Positions 1 through 11,390 of a stretch of DNA of 64,000 bases are shown here, piece after piece. Location of the stretch: NCBI GenBank assembly GCA_964036195.1, contig OZ038453.1, positions 1,116,001 to 1,180,000 on the forward strand. The letters run 5' to 3'. The notes under the pieces are model-generated. The model was given only the letters and a program-made list of their open reading frames with translations. It was not told the origin of the DNA and did not search any database. Position numbers and translations under genes: made by a program. Source of the stretch: Sphaerolaimus hirsutus. Its lineage: Eukaryota > Nematoda > Chromadorea > Monhysterida > Sphaerolaimidae. The number at the start of each line of letters is the position of its first letter. Position 1 is the stretch's first letter.

Positions 1-380
1 TTTTGATGTTCTTTGAGTATGTTGGGGTTTGGGGTCAGGGTTGTGACCAAATTTTTTTTTCTCTCAAATAGTCTCCCAGTCCCAAGATAAGGGGGGTCAA
101 GTCACAAAATTACACTAAAAACTGTGTGTTCCACAACTCACCCAAAATGTGGCCATTTGGGTTGCAAACTTCAGAATAGGTGTGCTATGGAGTCTACTCT
201 ATTGTGTTACAATTTCATTGTGAAAGCTCAACTGTAGCTCAAACTATCGCGTTTTTCCAGCGGTAACTGAAGATGCCCACCCCTGTATTTACGCCTTACA
301 GTCGTGGTTTTTGTTATGTTACAATAATTACACATTATTGGCATGTATTATTGGCATGCTGCCAGTGCAAACTATATATA
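1..380. other. Unassigned AT-rich DNA at window edge
   Basis: Nothing recognisable: no splice-bounded reading frame and no inverted repeat complete within the window. Confidence 0.5.
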
Positions 381-830
381 TACCGAATTACCTCAAAATA
401 CCCCCATGGGGGTTTATTATTTCGCCAGCAAAATTTGAGGGGGGGGGGGGGTAATTCGAGGGGGGGGGGGTTATTCGAGGGGAGGTTTTATTACTTCGTC
501 AGAAATTTTCGCAAGGATCGTAGTAAATAGTAGGCATTTGCATACCCAAAACAGATAATAAATGTGTCCAAACAGGATATATTTGGACATAAAAACGTAG
601 ATAGCTACACAAACTAGTCTACGTGTAGCTGCAATGCAAATTAACAGTAATATACATCATGTACATTGCATACATGACGTATTTATTATGTACATGACGT
701 ACATCATTCCAAAGGGGGGGGGGGTATTTCGAGGGGGGGTATTATTTCCCCAGCCCATTTTGAGGGGGGGGGGTTATTCGAGGGGGGGGGGTTAATTCAA
801 GGGGGGGGATAATTCGAGGTAATACGGTAT
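381..830. mobile_element. R1 hairpin element (TACCGTATTnCCTCGAA termini)
   Basis: Starts TACCGAATTACCTCAAAATA and ends TTCGAGGTAATACGGTA. The arms are alternating G-homopolymers and TATTTCGAGG/TAATTCGAGG units around an AT-rich centre with tandem ACATCATGTACAT-like repeats. R1 is the commonest family in the window. Confidence 0.8.
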
Positions 831-898
831 ATATAGTGAATTGATGCTACAGTATAGCATCAATTCACTGGAAACTGTCTTATATTGGAGCAGTGAAT

Positions 899-1550
899 AT
901 ATATTGAGGCGTCCAATTCTAAAAGTCGACAAGTCTAAATATGAAAATTTCGAGTTAGGCCCGGAAACGTCATCTGGGGCTACTTCCGCACATTTTTCAT
1001 CATTTTCCATAAATTTTTTGACCTCACATGCCCATATGGCATAGTGCCAAATTCGACATTTTTGGGGAAAAATGCAAAAAGTTTGGGCAAGAAGTCGACA
1101 AGTCCACTTAGTTTTGGGCTAAAAGGCGACAAGTCCATCCTCCGCTTCCTTTTTTTATGGGAAAAAACGCAAATGTGATAAGTCCACTATGGGCACCGAT
1201 TTCTAAAAGGCGACAAGTGCATAATTTTCCCATAAGGCAGCCCATATTTTCCCATGAACAAAACTGTTCTCGCGTGCAAGAAGGCGACAAGTCCATTTCC
1301 CTCCCAAAAACAGTTTTGCTCTGACCGAATGGAATTTTATGGACACCCCATTTTTCACATATACGTTGAGATTTGGGGCTGAAAATTTGACACTTTATTG
1401 TCAACATATGGAACTTAATGAAAAGCATGAGAGAGCCAAATTGGACACGCACCACGGGCCTGGAATTGGGTTTGAAACTTAAAATGCGATTTACTCAAAA
1501 TCACATTTTGTGGACTTGTCGACTTTTAGAATTAGACGCCTCAATATATT
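899..1550. mobile_element. R12 palindromic element (GAGGCGTCCAATTCTAAAAG ends)
   Basis: Inverted ends ATATTGAGGCGTCCAATTCT and its complement at 1520-1548. The interior repeats the end motif AAAAG(G/T)CGACAAGTCCA four or five times. Confidence 0.75.
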
Positions 1551-1761
1551 GGAGGAAATGAAGTAAAAAATCAACAGTTTTCGAGTCAACATTTATTTGT
1601 CAATGTGCAGTTGCAATGCTATCACAATATGGAGAAAAAAACAGGCCGAGTTTTTTATTGCCAACTCAAACACATCTCAGACAAAAAAAAAACACATTTT
1701 GAAATGAAGTCAACAGTAAAAACGTAAGAATCATGTCATGGCATGAGGTGATAGTTTTGCC

Positions 1762-2096
1762 TGCTGTCACTCCCAGCCCTGTGAAATGCCTTGTAAAATG
1801 ACAAAATGCCCTGTAAACTGACAAATGCCCTTTAAAGGTGTAAAGTCACGTATTTCAATGTATTTCATGTAAAATTTCAAAAGATCAATAAAAAAGACAA
1901 TTTGATGTCTTCCTGGCATTTTCTATCACTTTTGACACTTTGCATGGCACTTAACATTTTCCAGGGCATGTTCCATGATTTCTTTACATGTTGCAAGACA
2001 TTTTACATTTTCCAGGGAATTTTACATGACTTTTGACACTTTCCATGACATTTGATATTTTATGGGCTATTTTATCTGGTCTGAGAGTGACACCAG
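1762..2096. mobile_element. Family-A element, intergenic copy
   Basis: CTGTCACTCCCAGCCCTGTG at left; CTGAGAGTGACACCAG at right, an acceptor-like terminus. Arms are built of ATGTAAAATGNC units. Confidence 0.65.
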
Positions 2097-2479
2097 TGCC
2101 AGATTAGAATCGTGTAATGAACAGATAAATTATTGCGCATAATTTGAAAAAGACCCTGCGACAAAGGGTATTTAGATCGGTGAATTAATTACAAAAAATG
2201 CTTATGTAATTCCACTCTCGAATAACTCCTCAGTCAAAAAATGAACGGCAGATACTATGCGCACAGAGTTAATTCAGTGTTGACAGGCCTGGCAGTGTGC
2301 CAAAGAAGACGGATACATGCATGCAAGATGCAACATTAGGAAAAGATGAAAATATTCATTGCTGTTCAACTATTTTATGTTCACATCTTAGCAATGGTTT
2401 TCTCATTAAATTCAAACAGCATATGTGAGTAGCCATTGGCACACTGCCACACTTAACTGTATATTATACCTAATCTACA
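2097..2479. other. Unassigned DNA
   Basis: AT-rich, with no reading frame bounded by splice sites and no clear repeat ends. Confidence 0.45.
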
Positions 2480-2912
2480 TACCGTATTACCTCGAAATAC
2501 CCCCAGGGGGTTTATTATTTCGCCAGCAAAATTTGAGGGGGGGATAATTCGAGGGGGGGGGTTTATTCGAGGGGGGGTCTATTATTTCGCCAGAAATTTT
2601 CGGAAATTCCCCATACGCGGACGTAGAAAAATCGAACAATTACATTGATGTATATGTGTTTATACGCATATATAACTGTATATACACAAAAACCCTTCCC
2701 TAACGTCACTTAATCATCAGTTTTAACGTGTGTTCTGCATTGTACAGATCACAAACTGCGGTATTTGTCATGTACGTTCACGTTACACTCAATCTTAGGG
2801 GGGGTATTTCGAGGGGGGGTTTATTATTTCCTCAGCCGAAATTTAGGGGGGGGGGTATTTCGAGGGGGGGGGGGGTTAATTCAAGGGGGGGTTAATTCGA
2901 GGTAATACGGTA
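2480..2912. mobile_element. R1 hairpin element
   Basis: TACCGTATTACCTCGAAATA to TTCGAGGTAATACGGTA. It ends 30 bp from the stop of the candidate gene at 2943. Confidence 0.8.
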
Positions 2913-2942
2913 TATACAAATTTCATAATGGCAGCATAAAAG

Positions 2943-3577
2943 TCAAACAACACAATAAAAATGAAACAAAGACAACCCGGCAAAACACGAAATGAAAAAT
3001 CTCACAAAATTGTGAAAAATGCTCCCTGCCCCACTAGCAGCACTACCATAATCACCCGATCTTAACCCATCACTATTATATACTAAATCATCAGTACTGA
3101 CATCACTAAGTATATTAGGATGTTTAGATGTTTCTTTATGATAGCTCAAAGTTTGACTGTCAAATTTTGGCCAATGTCTGCACTCTGAAGCTAATCCTGG
3201 ACCTGTGAAATTTGGTGGGCTGGAGTCAATTAAGTCAATTGGCAGTGAAAACTTAAAACAAGTAAATTTGAAACTTTTATTTTTAAGTTGCTTGTCACTT
3301 GATATTAACCAGTACCACTTTTCTATCAGAATTAGCACCTGGGTGGTCTTTAGATTGATGTTTGACTGCCATTTGTTTCTTTTTTTTTGTGGACTGCAGT
3401 TTGGCAATTTGATCACAACCAACAACAAATTATAGACTACCAATTCATTAAAATAAATTTTTTTTAAACAAACCTGCAGCAATTGCTCTGACAATACTTC
3501 TCATTGCATTTTCCGTGGCATCAATTAATTCCCTCCAAAAAGTGGTTCTATTCACGTGGCAATGGTAGGCCATGGCG
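2943..3577 (-). CDS. Candidate 3' exons of an unrecognised minus-strand gene, one in-frame stop
   Basis: Three protein-like segments. 3577-3474 encodes AMAYHCHVNRTTFWRELIDA then TENAMRSIVRAIAA, flanked by TTTTAG and GTTTGT. 3393-3339 starts after CTGCAG and is Lys-rich (VHKKKETNGSQTSI). 3219-2943 encodes PPNFTGPGLASECRHWPKFD onward and ends in a hydrophobic tail (FVRFFISCFAGLSLFHFYCV) and TGA. A family-B element (3220-3338) separates the last two with good splice sites. Phases 1 and 2 connect all three, but exon 3393-3339 then carries a TAA near its end, just after a run of nine A. Either the protein ends there (…SQTSI), the homopolymer length is wrong (eight A opens a frame to a slightly different acceptor), or this is a pseudogene. 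I do not recognise the family. Confidence 0.4.
3220..3338 (-). mobile_element. Family-B element, probable introner (119 bp)
   Basis: 5' end CCCAG|GTGCTAATTCTGATAG followed by AAAAGTGG; 3' end TTAATTGACTCCAG|CCC. These are the B donor and acceptor termini seen in PPM1L and secernin. It is short because little interior remains. Confidence 0.6.
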
Positions 3578-3661
3578 CTAAAATGACACTTTTCAAATGA
3601 TTTGAAGTGCCTGCGTGAAATTGGTCGTAGTTTTCTACAATAAGATGTGAAATATTTCAGC

Positions 3662-3910
3662 TATACTCCGGTTACTTTACACCCTGCACGCGTGGTTCCC
3701 GCTGGAAGTGTGCCAACGATGGTTAACGCGTCCGAGTTTCATAAAAGATGACAAAATTGATTGTTGTTATAATGTTTTTCATTAACATATTCACATCGAT
3801 GAATTTTTTTCATATTTTTACGGAAATCGCATGATTTAAAAATCATTGGCACGCTTCCAACACGAGGCATAAATGAGTGAGAGGGCAGAGTATCATGTAC
3901 GCCGAGTATA
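3662..3910. mobile_element. R18 element (TATACTC termini), first of an inverted pair
   Basis: TATACTCCGG ... GCCGAGTATA. The interior is closely similar, in reverse orientation, to 11391-11612 (GCACGCGTGGTTCCCG; GGAAGCGTGCCAATGAT). Confidence 0.75.
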
Positions 3911-4435
3911 CCATTGGTGCAGCACACACAACTGCCAGTAAATATTTCGTCAACTCATAAATCAACTTTGGATGGCATTTAAGTTCACTGGTTTTAGGTG
4001 TTTGTCAACTACAGTCGATGAAGAGTAAAAATCACGCATCCCAGTAAACTCAAATGCACTCAAGACTGATTTATGAGTTTACCAAATTTTTCAACATTCA
4101 TTGGTCAACTGCCTAGTGTGTGCAGCAACATAAAGCTACCCCTCTGTCCCAAAATTGACCACCCAATGCCCTACACACTAGTTGACAAGGACACCAAATG
4201 TCAACTTCCAGACAAACTTAGCATGTTGCATTCCAAGCCATGCGAAAATAGTGTCAAGTGCCAAAAACCCCGGGGCGCTTTTCTAAAGGTGTGGTGTCAA
4301 GTGCAATGGCGCCACAGCAAAATAGCACACTGGGTGCGGTACTTCAAGGGAACAATTTGAGTAATTAGTGGACTAGAGACTAGACATGACTAAAGATGAA
4401 ATTTGACTAGTGATGGAAAAGCACCATGTGCTGAC

Positions 4436-4698
4436 TAGTGATGTTAAAGGCACCGGGAAAAATGGCACCGCACCGCACCGGCACCTTTGCCAACGCATGA
4501 AAAGGGCACCTGGCACCCTGGGGCACCGGCCAGAAAATGGCACCGCACCGCACCGGCACCGGTGCTATTCTGAAAAAAATGGCACCGGCACCGGCAGGGC
4601 ACCCCTGAAGATTGCAATGGCACCGCACCAGCACCGGTGCTGGTGCCCTTCGGTGCCCAGCACCGGGGCACCGGTGCCCCGGTGCCTTTACATCACTA
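4436..4698. mobile_element. R3 element with (GCACCG)n interior
   Basis: TIR TAGTGATGTTAAAGGCACCG and CGGTGCCTTTACATCACTA, flanked by the 8-bp duplication GTGCTGAC on both sides. The interior alternates GCACCG and CGGTGC, able to fold into one long hairpin. Confidence 0.88.
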
Positions 4699-4699
4699 G

Positions 4700-5425
4700 T
4701 GCTGACATCTGGCACCAACGTCAAATAAAAAAGCCCCATGGCTCTTCGGGTGCTTGGAAAAGTGCCATGGCACTTGTGGAGCTTATTCGATCACTACACT
4801 TTTCTCACCTGCAAGTTTCACCCAACTTTTGAGAATTGCTAATAATCTGATCTTGATTGGCTGGGTCTGCCAATAATTTATTCACGTGTGTCCTTTCAGT
4901 GCTGCAATATTCCCTGATGCCGTCTGAATTTGAATACAGACACTGGAAAATGGCATTGCCGTCTGGGAATTGTTTTGGGGGTGATTTTGATTTTTTTTTT
5001 TGCCTAGACAGGATAAAGGTACCACAGGATGTAAAACTGTCATGAAAAATGGCGAATAAAAAATAAAGGAAATGTAACTTTTTCCATGACACTTTGTGTG
5101 GCATTTTACATGACATTTACACAACTGTTGACACTTTGCATGACATTTTATAGGGCGTTGAACGTGACTTGAGACACTTTGTATGTCATTTTACATTTTA
5201 CAGGGTCTGTAAGTGGCCCCAAAAAGCATGGAAAAAGTGGTGAGTCCTCCAATTTGCCAAAAAATGCGAAAACATACCTCGATCAACCAAAAATGCCTGA
5301 CACATGATTTGTTTCGGTGACAATGCAGATATAAGCAGGCCTTGCGCAGCTGAAGGTGGACACTTCTGCAGACATAACTGGCACCTAATTACAGCCCTGC
5401 AAGTCAATTAAGGTGTCAATTACTT
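4700..5425. repeat. Family-A remnants and unassigned DNA
   Basis: Contains the family-A unit (GACACTTTGCATGACATTTT, CATTTTACAGGG) near 5085-5210 without clear matching left ends. No gene seen. Confidence 0.4.
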
Positions 5426-5620
5426 CTAAAAGTCGATAAGTCCAAATTAATTTTTTTAAACTGTGTTTTTTTAAAGCATACAAACGACACAGAATTGAGC
5501 CAACAATATTTCTCATTATTTTTGATCAAGTCCACACTTTTTGTGGAAATCTCCAGCAAGAAAGTTGATAAGCCCATTGTGAAACCCTGATTTCTAAAAG
5601 TCAATAAGTCCACAAGACAA
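5425..5620. repeat. R12-like fragment
   Basis: TTCTAAAAGTCGATAAGTCC and a second TTCTAAAAGTCAATAAGTCC, resembling the ends of 899-1550; boundaries unclear. Confidence 0.4.
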
Positions 5621-5698
5621 GTCAGGGGTCTCTCATTCGGCATACCCCAATCGGCCGGGTATCTATCAATTCCAAGGCAATTTTTTTGATTACCTATT

Positions 5699-5955
5699 GG
5701 CCCTACACACACTAGTTTTCACCGTGACCGATGTGAAAACTGAAATGGCCACATGGCGACATGGCGACATCCAGCCTACTCTTTTTGTATGCTATATGTG
5801 TATTAGTTTTAAAAAATTTTGAATATTAACTTTCATCAATTTAAATTCCAATTAAAATCGAATCAAATCATTTGATTGTGTTCATAAATTTGCATTTGAA
5901 AAAAATTCAGTTTTCACACGAAGTCACGGTGAAAACTAGTGTGTGTAGGTACAAT
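5699..5955. mobile_element. R10 element (CCCTACACACACTAG termini)
   Basis: CACACACTAGTTTTCACCGT at left and ACGGTGAAAACTAGTGTGTG at right; interior CTGAAATGGCCACATGGCGA. Close relatives lie at 13112-13345 and 35777-36013. Confidence 0.8.
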
Positions 5956-6318
5956 ACACCCTCAACTGGCCAGCTATCTACCTAACCATCAGAAGCAATG
6001 TTTTTAGAAATTTTGCCCCAATTTTAACTCAAAATCTCTTATTTTCATACTTTTTTTATCTCCACCACAATTAAAAATAAAAAGTAGAAACCAACTGGCA
6101 CAATTTGACCACTTTCAAAGTGGAATCCTTAAATGTCTCGGACTGTCTGAAAATCGTATCGAAGGGCATGAGAAAATCCAGGGAATTCTCGGCTACATCC
6201 TGCCCCAGGGCGCCCCTGGTGTCGATTCGATTCTGCAAGTGAAAAATGTCTACATTGGACGATAGACTGAGAAATCAACCGGAACACAGTCATGTGAAAG
6301 CCCGGATCTAGCGCCAAA

Positions 6319-6867
6319 TAGGGTTCAAACGGGATTGACTTTTCGGGATTGGGATCGGGATTCACTTTTTATGATTTCGGGATCGGGATTGGAGTTTCGG
6401 GATCGGGATTGTTTTTTTTGAGATTTCGGGATCGGGATCGGGATCGGGATTGGCCGGGATTGGGGTCACGGGATCGGGATTGGGATTGGCATTTTTCCGG
6501 GATCGGGATTGGGTTCTAGAGATAGAGATTTTGGCCATTTTTCTGGCATTCACAGTTGTTCATAAAGGTCTCAAAACACTGTTGGATGCCAGATAAGTGG
6601 CTTAAAATTGACACTGGGGGTTTGCATCCACTTTTTTGCATGCAAAAACGTCATTATTTCACTTTTTATAATTTCCAGTAATTTTTCCGGGATCCGGATC
6701 CCGGACTTGGGAGTTTCTCGGGATCGGGATTTGAAAATTTTCGGGATCGGGATTGGTGATTTTGGATTTCGGGATCGGGATTGGGGTTTTGGGATCGGGA
6801 TCGGGACTGGTAAATCCTAGAATTTCACGGGATCCGGGATCGGGATCGGGATCCCGTTTGAACCCTA
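6319..6867. mobile_element. R2 element with (GGGATC)n arms, 8-bp duplication
   Basis: TIR TAGGGTTCAAACGGGATTGA / ATCCCGTTTGAACCCTA. The flanking duplication is GCGCCAAA on both sides. The arms are runs of CGGGATCGGGATTGG; a 200-bp unique core (AAAGGTCTCAAAACACTGTT, GATGCCAG) is shared with the copies at 33678, 43134, 51817 and 56538. Confidence 0.92.
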
Positions 6868-7019
6868 GCGCCAAACCAAAATCAAACCCTAGAACCATGG
6901 CGTTTTCTGCGCTAAAACGCCTCAATTCCCGGCGCCAAATTGCAAATGCAACATAATGAAGGTAAATACTTTTCTCTAAATTTTGAACTCGTCACTTCTA
7001 AATTGTTTCTTTTTACTTC

Positions 7020-7440
7020 TCCACTGGCAGAAATGGCACCAGACCACACAGTAAAATGGCGCCACTATGAAATGGTGGCATGTTGTCAAGCGCCAAAAGC
7101 GCCATACTGATTTTTTGTTTCTAGTGCCAAGCGCTTTTATATTGATCACAATCGAAAAATGGTTTTCAATAGACAATAGAGATGGTGCCATGAGAAAAAC
7201 GCCAACAGCGCCATGGTAAAATGGCGCCAAAACATCAAAAGCGCCATGGCGCTTTTTGCTATGGCGTTAGTGGCAGGCGCCACTAGAGATTGAAAAACGT
7301 TAGGACTTTGGCACCAAGCGCCAGTAGCGCCATGGCTCTTTTCAGAATCCCAGCACCAAGCGCCAATGACGCCAAACCAAAAAAGGCGCCAAAAGACATG
7401 GCGCTTTTCGCCACTAAGCGCCAGTGACAGAGTGCATTTA
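7020..7440. mobile_element. R3-type (GCGCCA)n hairpin, degenerate
   Basis: Many AAAAGCGCCATGGCGCTTTT-like units in both orientations. The typical TAGTGATG ends are not intact. Confidence 0.55.
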
Positions 7441-8340
7441 AAACCATTTTTGATGTCGGACATCGATTAATGCCACAAATCGGGTTACCTTAAAAAATCG
7501 GGCAAAAAAGTGGATTGAAAATCACCTGATTTACGCAAAATCTTTCACATTGCGTGGCTCCATACGCTACGCTGCCTTCATAACTCACAGTTTTACTTGC
7601 TAGTGCAAATGTGAGTACATTTTTCGATGTGAAAGTGTCAAAAATAGATGTGAAAATGAAAATTAGAAATTTCGTCCTTTCATTGCATATGACCATAGTT
7701 TTTCTAATTCTAGGGTTATGGTAGTAGTTATTTGACGACAACTTTTGCCAAATGTGGCATTTTGATAATGATAAATATTTGTGCAGGATCTGAAAAAAAC
7801 GATAAATATTTATTGCACATTTTTATCCTACTCAACTTTTATTTTTTTCTTAAAACTAATTCTTATCCAATGAAAAAAAAACATATGTGACAAAAAATAA
7901 TCCATTCCTTAAGGTGATATCATCAGTAAACGTGAATAAAATCTGTAAATATGTATAAATAAATACCTAGAATCACGTATTAATTGGATGCATAAAAATA
8001 AGACACATGAAGAGGTATTTAAAAAAAAACTTTTTCAACCTACCTATTTTAAAAACATCCTCAACCAGGTACAAAATTAATCGGGCATATTTTCATATGT
8101 GTACCACAATAATCCACACAAATATACCTAGGTAATGCTATTTATTTATAAAGATTTAAGCTATGCATGCAAAACACAATACACACAGAAAACCTAATCC
8201 CAGAGACAAGTAAATTAGACTCATTTGTTCCCAGATATTTAAATCCTTCTGTACAAATGCATATTTATTTGTAAATATCTACCGTATTTGCTCAATTATA
8301 TTTGCATACAAACGTATTCACACCATTCCTAAGGGGGGGG
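7441..8340. other. Unassigned AT-rich DNA
   Basis: No gene or complete element seen. Contains part of a TACCGTATTTGCTCAATTAT end near 8281 and a poly-G run at 8331. Confidence 0.4.
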
Positions 8341-8389
8341 GGGGGTAAATCGGGGGTAAAGCTGAGAGTATTCCAAGGTGGGGGGGGGT

Positions 8390-8612
8390 GCACTGATACG
8401 CACATCTGCCCGTTACGCACATTTGCCCGTTTTTTCACTTGACACTTTTTAAAGTGATTTTCAGATATGAGTGAAGTGAAAAACGCTGCGCAATGACATT
8501 AGTGAACTTTTTTCACTTCACTCATATCTGAAAATCACTTGAAAAAGTGTCAAGTGAAAAAACGGGCAAATGTGCGTAACGGGCAGATGTGCGTATCAGG
8601 TCTGCCCCGGTG
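8390..8612. mobile_element. R7 long-hairpin element
   Basis: Left end GTGCACTGATACGCACATCT, right end GATGTGCGTATCAGGTCTGCC. Between them CACTTGACACTTTTT...AAAAAGTGTCAAGTG forms a nearly perfect hairpin of about 90-bp arms. Confidence 0.85.
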
Positions 8613-8788
8613 GGGGGGGGGGGGGGCTTAATTCAAGATGGTGTCATTTCCGGAAATACGGAAAATATTGTTATTTTTTATATTTATACAAATTATACCA
8701 GGACTTACTATATTTTTATAAGAACCATAGCTTTTCGGATATCTATCTGCCAAAGGGCATTCTACTAGATGAAATATGGTACACTCGG

Positions 8789-8972
8789 CGAACATCACAC
8801 TTAGTATGGAAAACTACCATAAACCATCTGAATAATGATCCATAAATTAGGTATACAGTTTTTCATCATATTATTTCGTTTTTACTATGGAATGATGATT
8901 GACGAAATTTATCACAAGATTATATTCATTTGATTATGGTAGGATTCTGCGCATACTTTTGACAGCGGAGTA
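8789..8972. mobile_element. R18-like element
   Basis: ACACTCGGCGAACATCACAC to GGAGTATACC; interior AAAACTACCATAAACCATCT resembles 19004-19197. Confidence 0.55.
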
Positions 8973-9209
8973 TACCTAGTGACATTTTTGGCAGGTGCAA
9001 AAACAATTTCTATTTACCACACAACAAACACACTTATAATGACGTGTAGTATATATTTACGTAAATAATTCATTTGAGAGTACAAATTTCGACATTGGAC
9101 AACAATAGGAAGAGTACAAAACACTATGAACAGGTGCTAATGTTGCCGCACAAACTAGTTCATTGACAGAACAAAACTCAAATTGTGTGCTCAGAAATCA
9201 GCTTTGAAC

Positions 9210-9434
9210 TAGGGTTCAAACGGAACCAGTTTTCGGGACCGGGACCGGGACCAGAAATTTTCCAATGTCGGGACCGGGACCGGGACTGGGTGGTCGGGAC
9301 CGGGACTGCGTGGTCGGGACCGGGACCCGGACCAGCAATTTTTGAATGTCGGGACCGGGACCGGGTCCGGGACCACCCCAGTCCCGACTTTTTGCCGAAC
9401 CGGGTACCGGGACCGCGGTCCCGTTTGAACCCTA
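9210..9434. mobile_element. R2 variant with (GGGACC)n arms, 8-bp duplication
   Basis: TAGGGTTCAAACGGAACCAG ... GTCCCGTTTGAACCCTA, flanked by CTTTGAAC on both sides. Here the arms are CGGGACCGGGAC, not CGGGATCGGGAT. Confidence 0.9.
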
Positions 9435-9715
9435 CTTTGAACGTACTCGAGTATACCACAATGAGATATTTTTAATCTCCGTCAACTGCAGTTGACAGAC
9501 ACCTCATTCTGGTAAACTCAAATGCATACAAATTTTATTTATGAGTTTACTAAAATGCGAGAACAGTGTGCGCAGCACCAATATAACAATGGAAGTGGTT
9601 TCAGTGAAATCAAGATGTATTTATTTAGGTCATTGTTATAATGTTAATACTCACTCACAGGGGAGAGGGTTAAGTATGGTCAAATTACTTCTAAAACACG
9701 TGTGCAGTGATGTAA

Positions 9716-9845
9716 AAAGCGCCAGAACTTCGGCGCCAAGCGCCAAAAGCGCCATAGCGCTCTTCTGACCACCAGCGCCAAGCGCCATGGCGCTCTTTGG
9801 TTTGGCGCTAGCGCCAGGCATTTTGGCCAGGCCAGGCTTCTATTG
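9716..9845. mobile_element. R3 (GCGCCA)n element, right end lost
   Basis: AGTGATGTAAAAAGCGCCAG begins it. It meets the R10 terminus GGGCCCACACACACTTG at 9847 without a CATCACTA end. Confidence 0.6.
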
Positions 9846-9846
9846 G

Positions 9847-10072
9847 GCCCACACACACTTGTTGACATGGGAAATTCGCGTCAACTCAGTGTCAATTGAA
9901 TAAAACGAGAAGTTTGTAAAAAGCATCACACTTAACAGGGACAATGAAAATGAAGTGTCATGATGTAAAATTAACTATGCTCTATCAGATAGATAAGTTG
10001 AAATCACAGTATCACTTAAATTCAGTTGACATTTAGTTGACACGAATTCAGTTGACATCCAGTGTGTGGGGG
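9847..10072. mobile_element. R10-type element
   Basis: GGGCCCACACACACTTGTTG to GTTGACATCCAGTGTGTGGG. The interior is nearly identical to 24877-25084 and, inverted, to 36274-36555 (TTTACAAACTTCTTGTTTTA). Confidence 0.8.
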
Positions 10073-10365
10073 GAAAAACCTCCAAACGCTCCAGTTATCT
10101 ATCCCGAGGCAAAAAAATACCCACCGCCTTAACCCCCTCCATAGTTACCTACCTAAGTGGGACAAATTTTGGGTGTTTACTTCTTATCTATTGCAAAGAT
10201 TGAAATTTTGCAGGCACTTGGTTTCTGATCAAATCGTAGCTCACACGCATTATATTTTATTCACTGAAATTCAATCATTTCCACGCACAAATTCAATTTG
10301 AATAAATAAATAAATATGCACTACGCTGGGCTCAAATCTAAGTTCATTCATATTTCGAATGTGAA

Positions 10366-10705
10366 TACCGTATTTGCGTGAATAATTCCCACTCTTGGAA
10401 AATTGCCAAACTGTTAGATGAGTGATAAAAATTATCTCTTTTGAATAATACCCACTTTCGAATAATTTCCCCTTTGATAAATAAATGATAAATTTGTTGT
10501 GTCCAATTTGAACAAAAATTTGAACAAAAGATAATTTGTTATTCTAACAAAGAGTTAGCAGTTATTTCGTTAACAAAAATACTTCATAAACTAAGTTGAT
10601 AAAAAAATATGCTTGAATATCTTGGTGAAATAATAATCCCTCTCCCTTCAAAAACGTCTGATGCAAAAACAATTCTCCATGGGAATTTTTCGAGCAAATA
10701 CGGTA
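10366..10705. mobile_element. R1 element, less G-rich copy
   Basis: TACCGTATTTGCGTGAATAA ... CGAGCAAATACGGTA; the arms carry AATAATTCCCACT and AATAATACCCACTT units. Confidence 0.7.
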
Positions 10706-11390
10706 GAAATATTGTAATGTAATGTGAAAACACAGTGACATAAAATACTAATATGTATTTGAGCCAGTCTAAGAAATCATTGTAAATACTATTTATTCAA
10801 GTGTTCAGAGTTGAAATGTCCTCAAATCAATTTTGTATATAAATAGGTCATGTTTCGGACAAAAAATTTGTAAAAAAACTTACAACAATGCATATAAAAC
10901 AGTGCATTCCACTTAGCTCACAAGCAAAAAATGAAGTAAAACCATCCCAAGCTGCATACACTTTCATGTGCATTTTGGGACTTGCAAAAGTTTTTTTGTG
11001 CGTGCGCACATTCCATTCTATCAAACGCACTGCACTCAAATTCAATAGTACCAGAGTTGTTAAAAATAAGGAACTTTTTGAGAAGTATAGTAAACTTCAG
11101 GTATTTTGAATTAAGTCAATGCCTTAAATTGAAAATGGGAAGTATTCCCTTCATTCGGGAAAACGTGAAATAAATGTAAAAATTCGAATTGCTCAGAAAA
11201 ATGTAAAAATGTACAACCTATGTATGTTTTCTTTTGTACTCGAGTAAATGTACTTTTGTCACAGGAAGAAACATGAAAGAAACTAGAAACAAAATTACAG
11301 TTATAAATGCAGAAAACACGATTTCCAGGGTGTTCACAAAAATGCGAGAAAAATACTAGAACATTTTTCAGTTTTCAATAAATAAATAAA
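10706..11390. other. Unassigned AT-rich DNA
   Basis: Open frames at 10888-11109 have no splice context or recognisable motif. Nothing else seen. Confidence 0.4.

Noticed and set aside
8390..8612. Direct-repeat arrays as CRISPR
   Set aside because: Eukaryotic hairpins with inverted, not regularly spaced direct, repeats.
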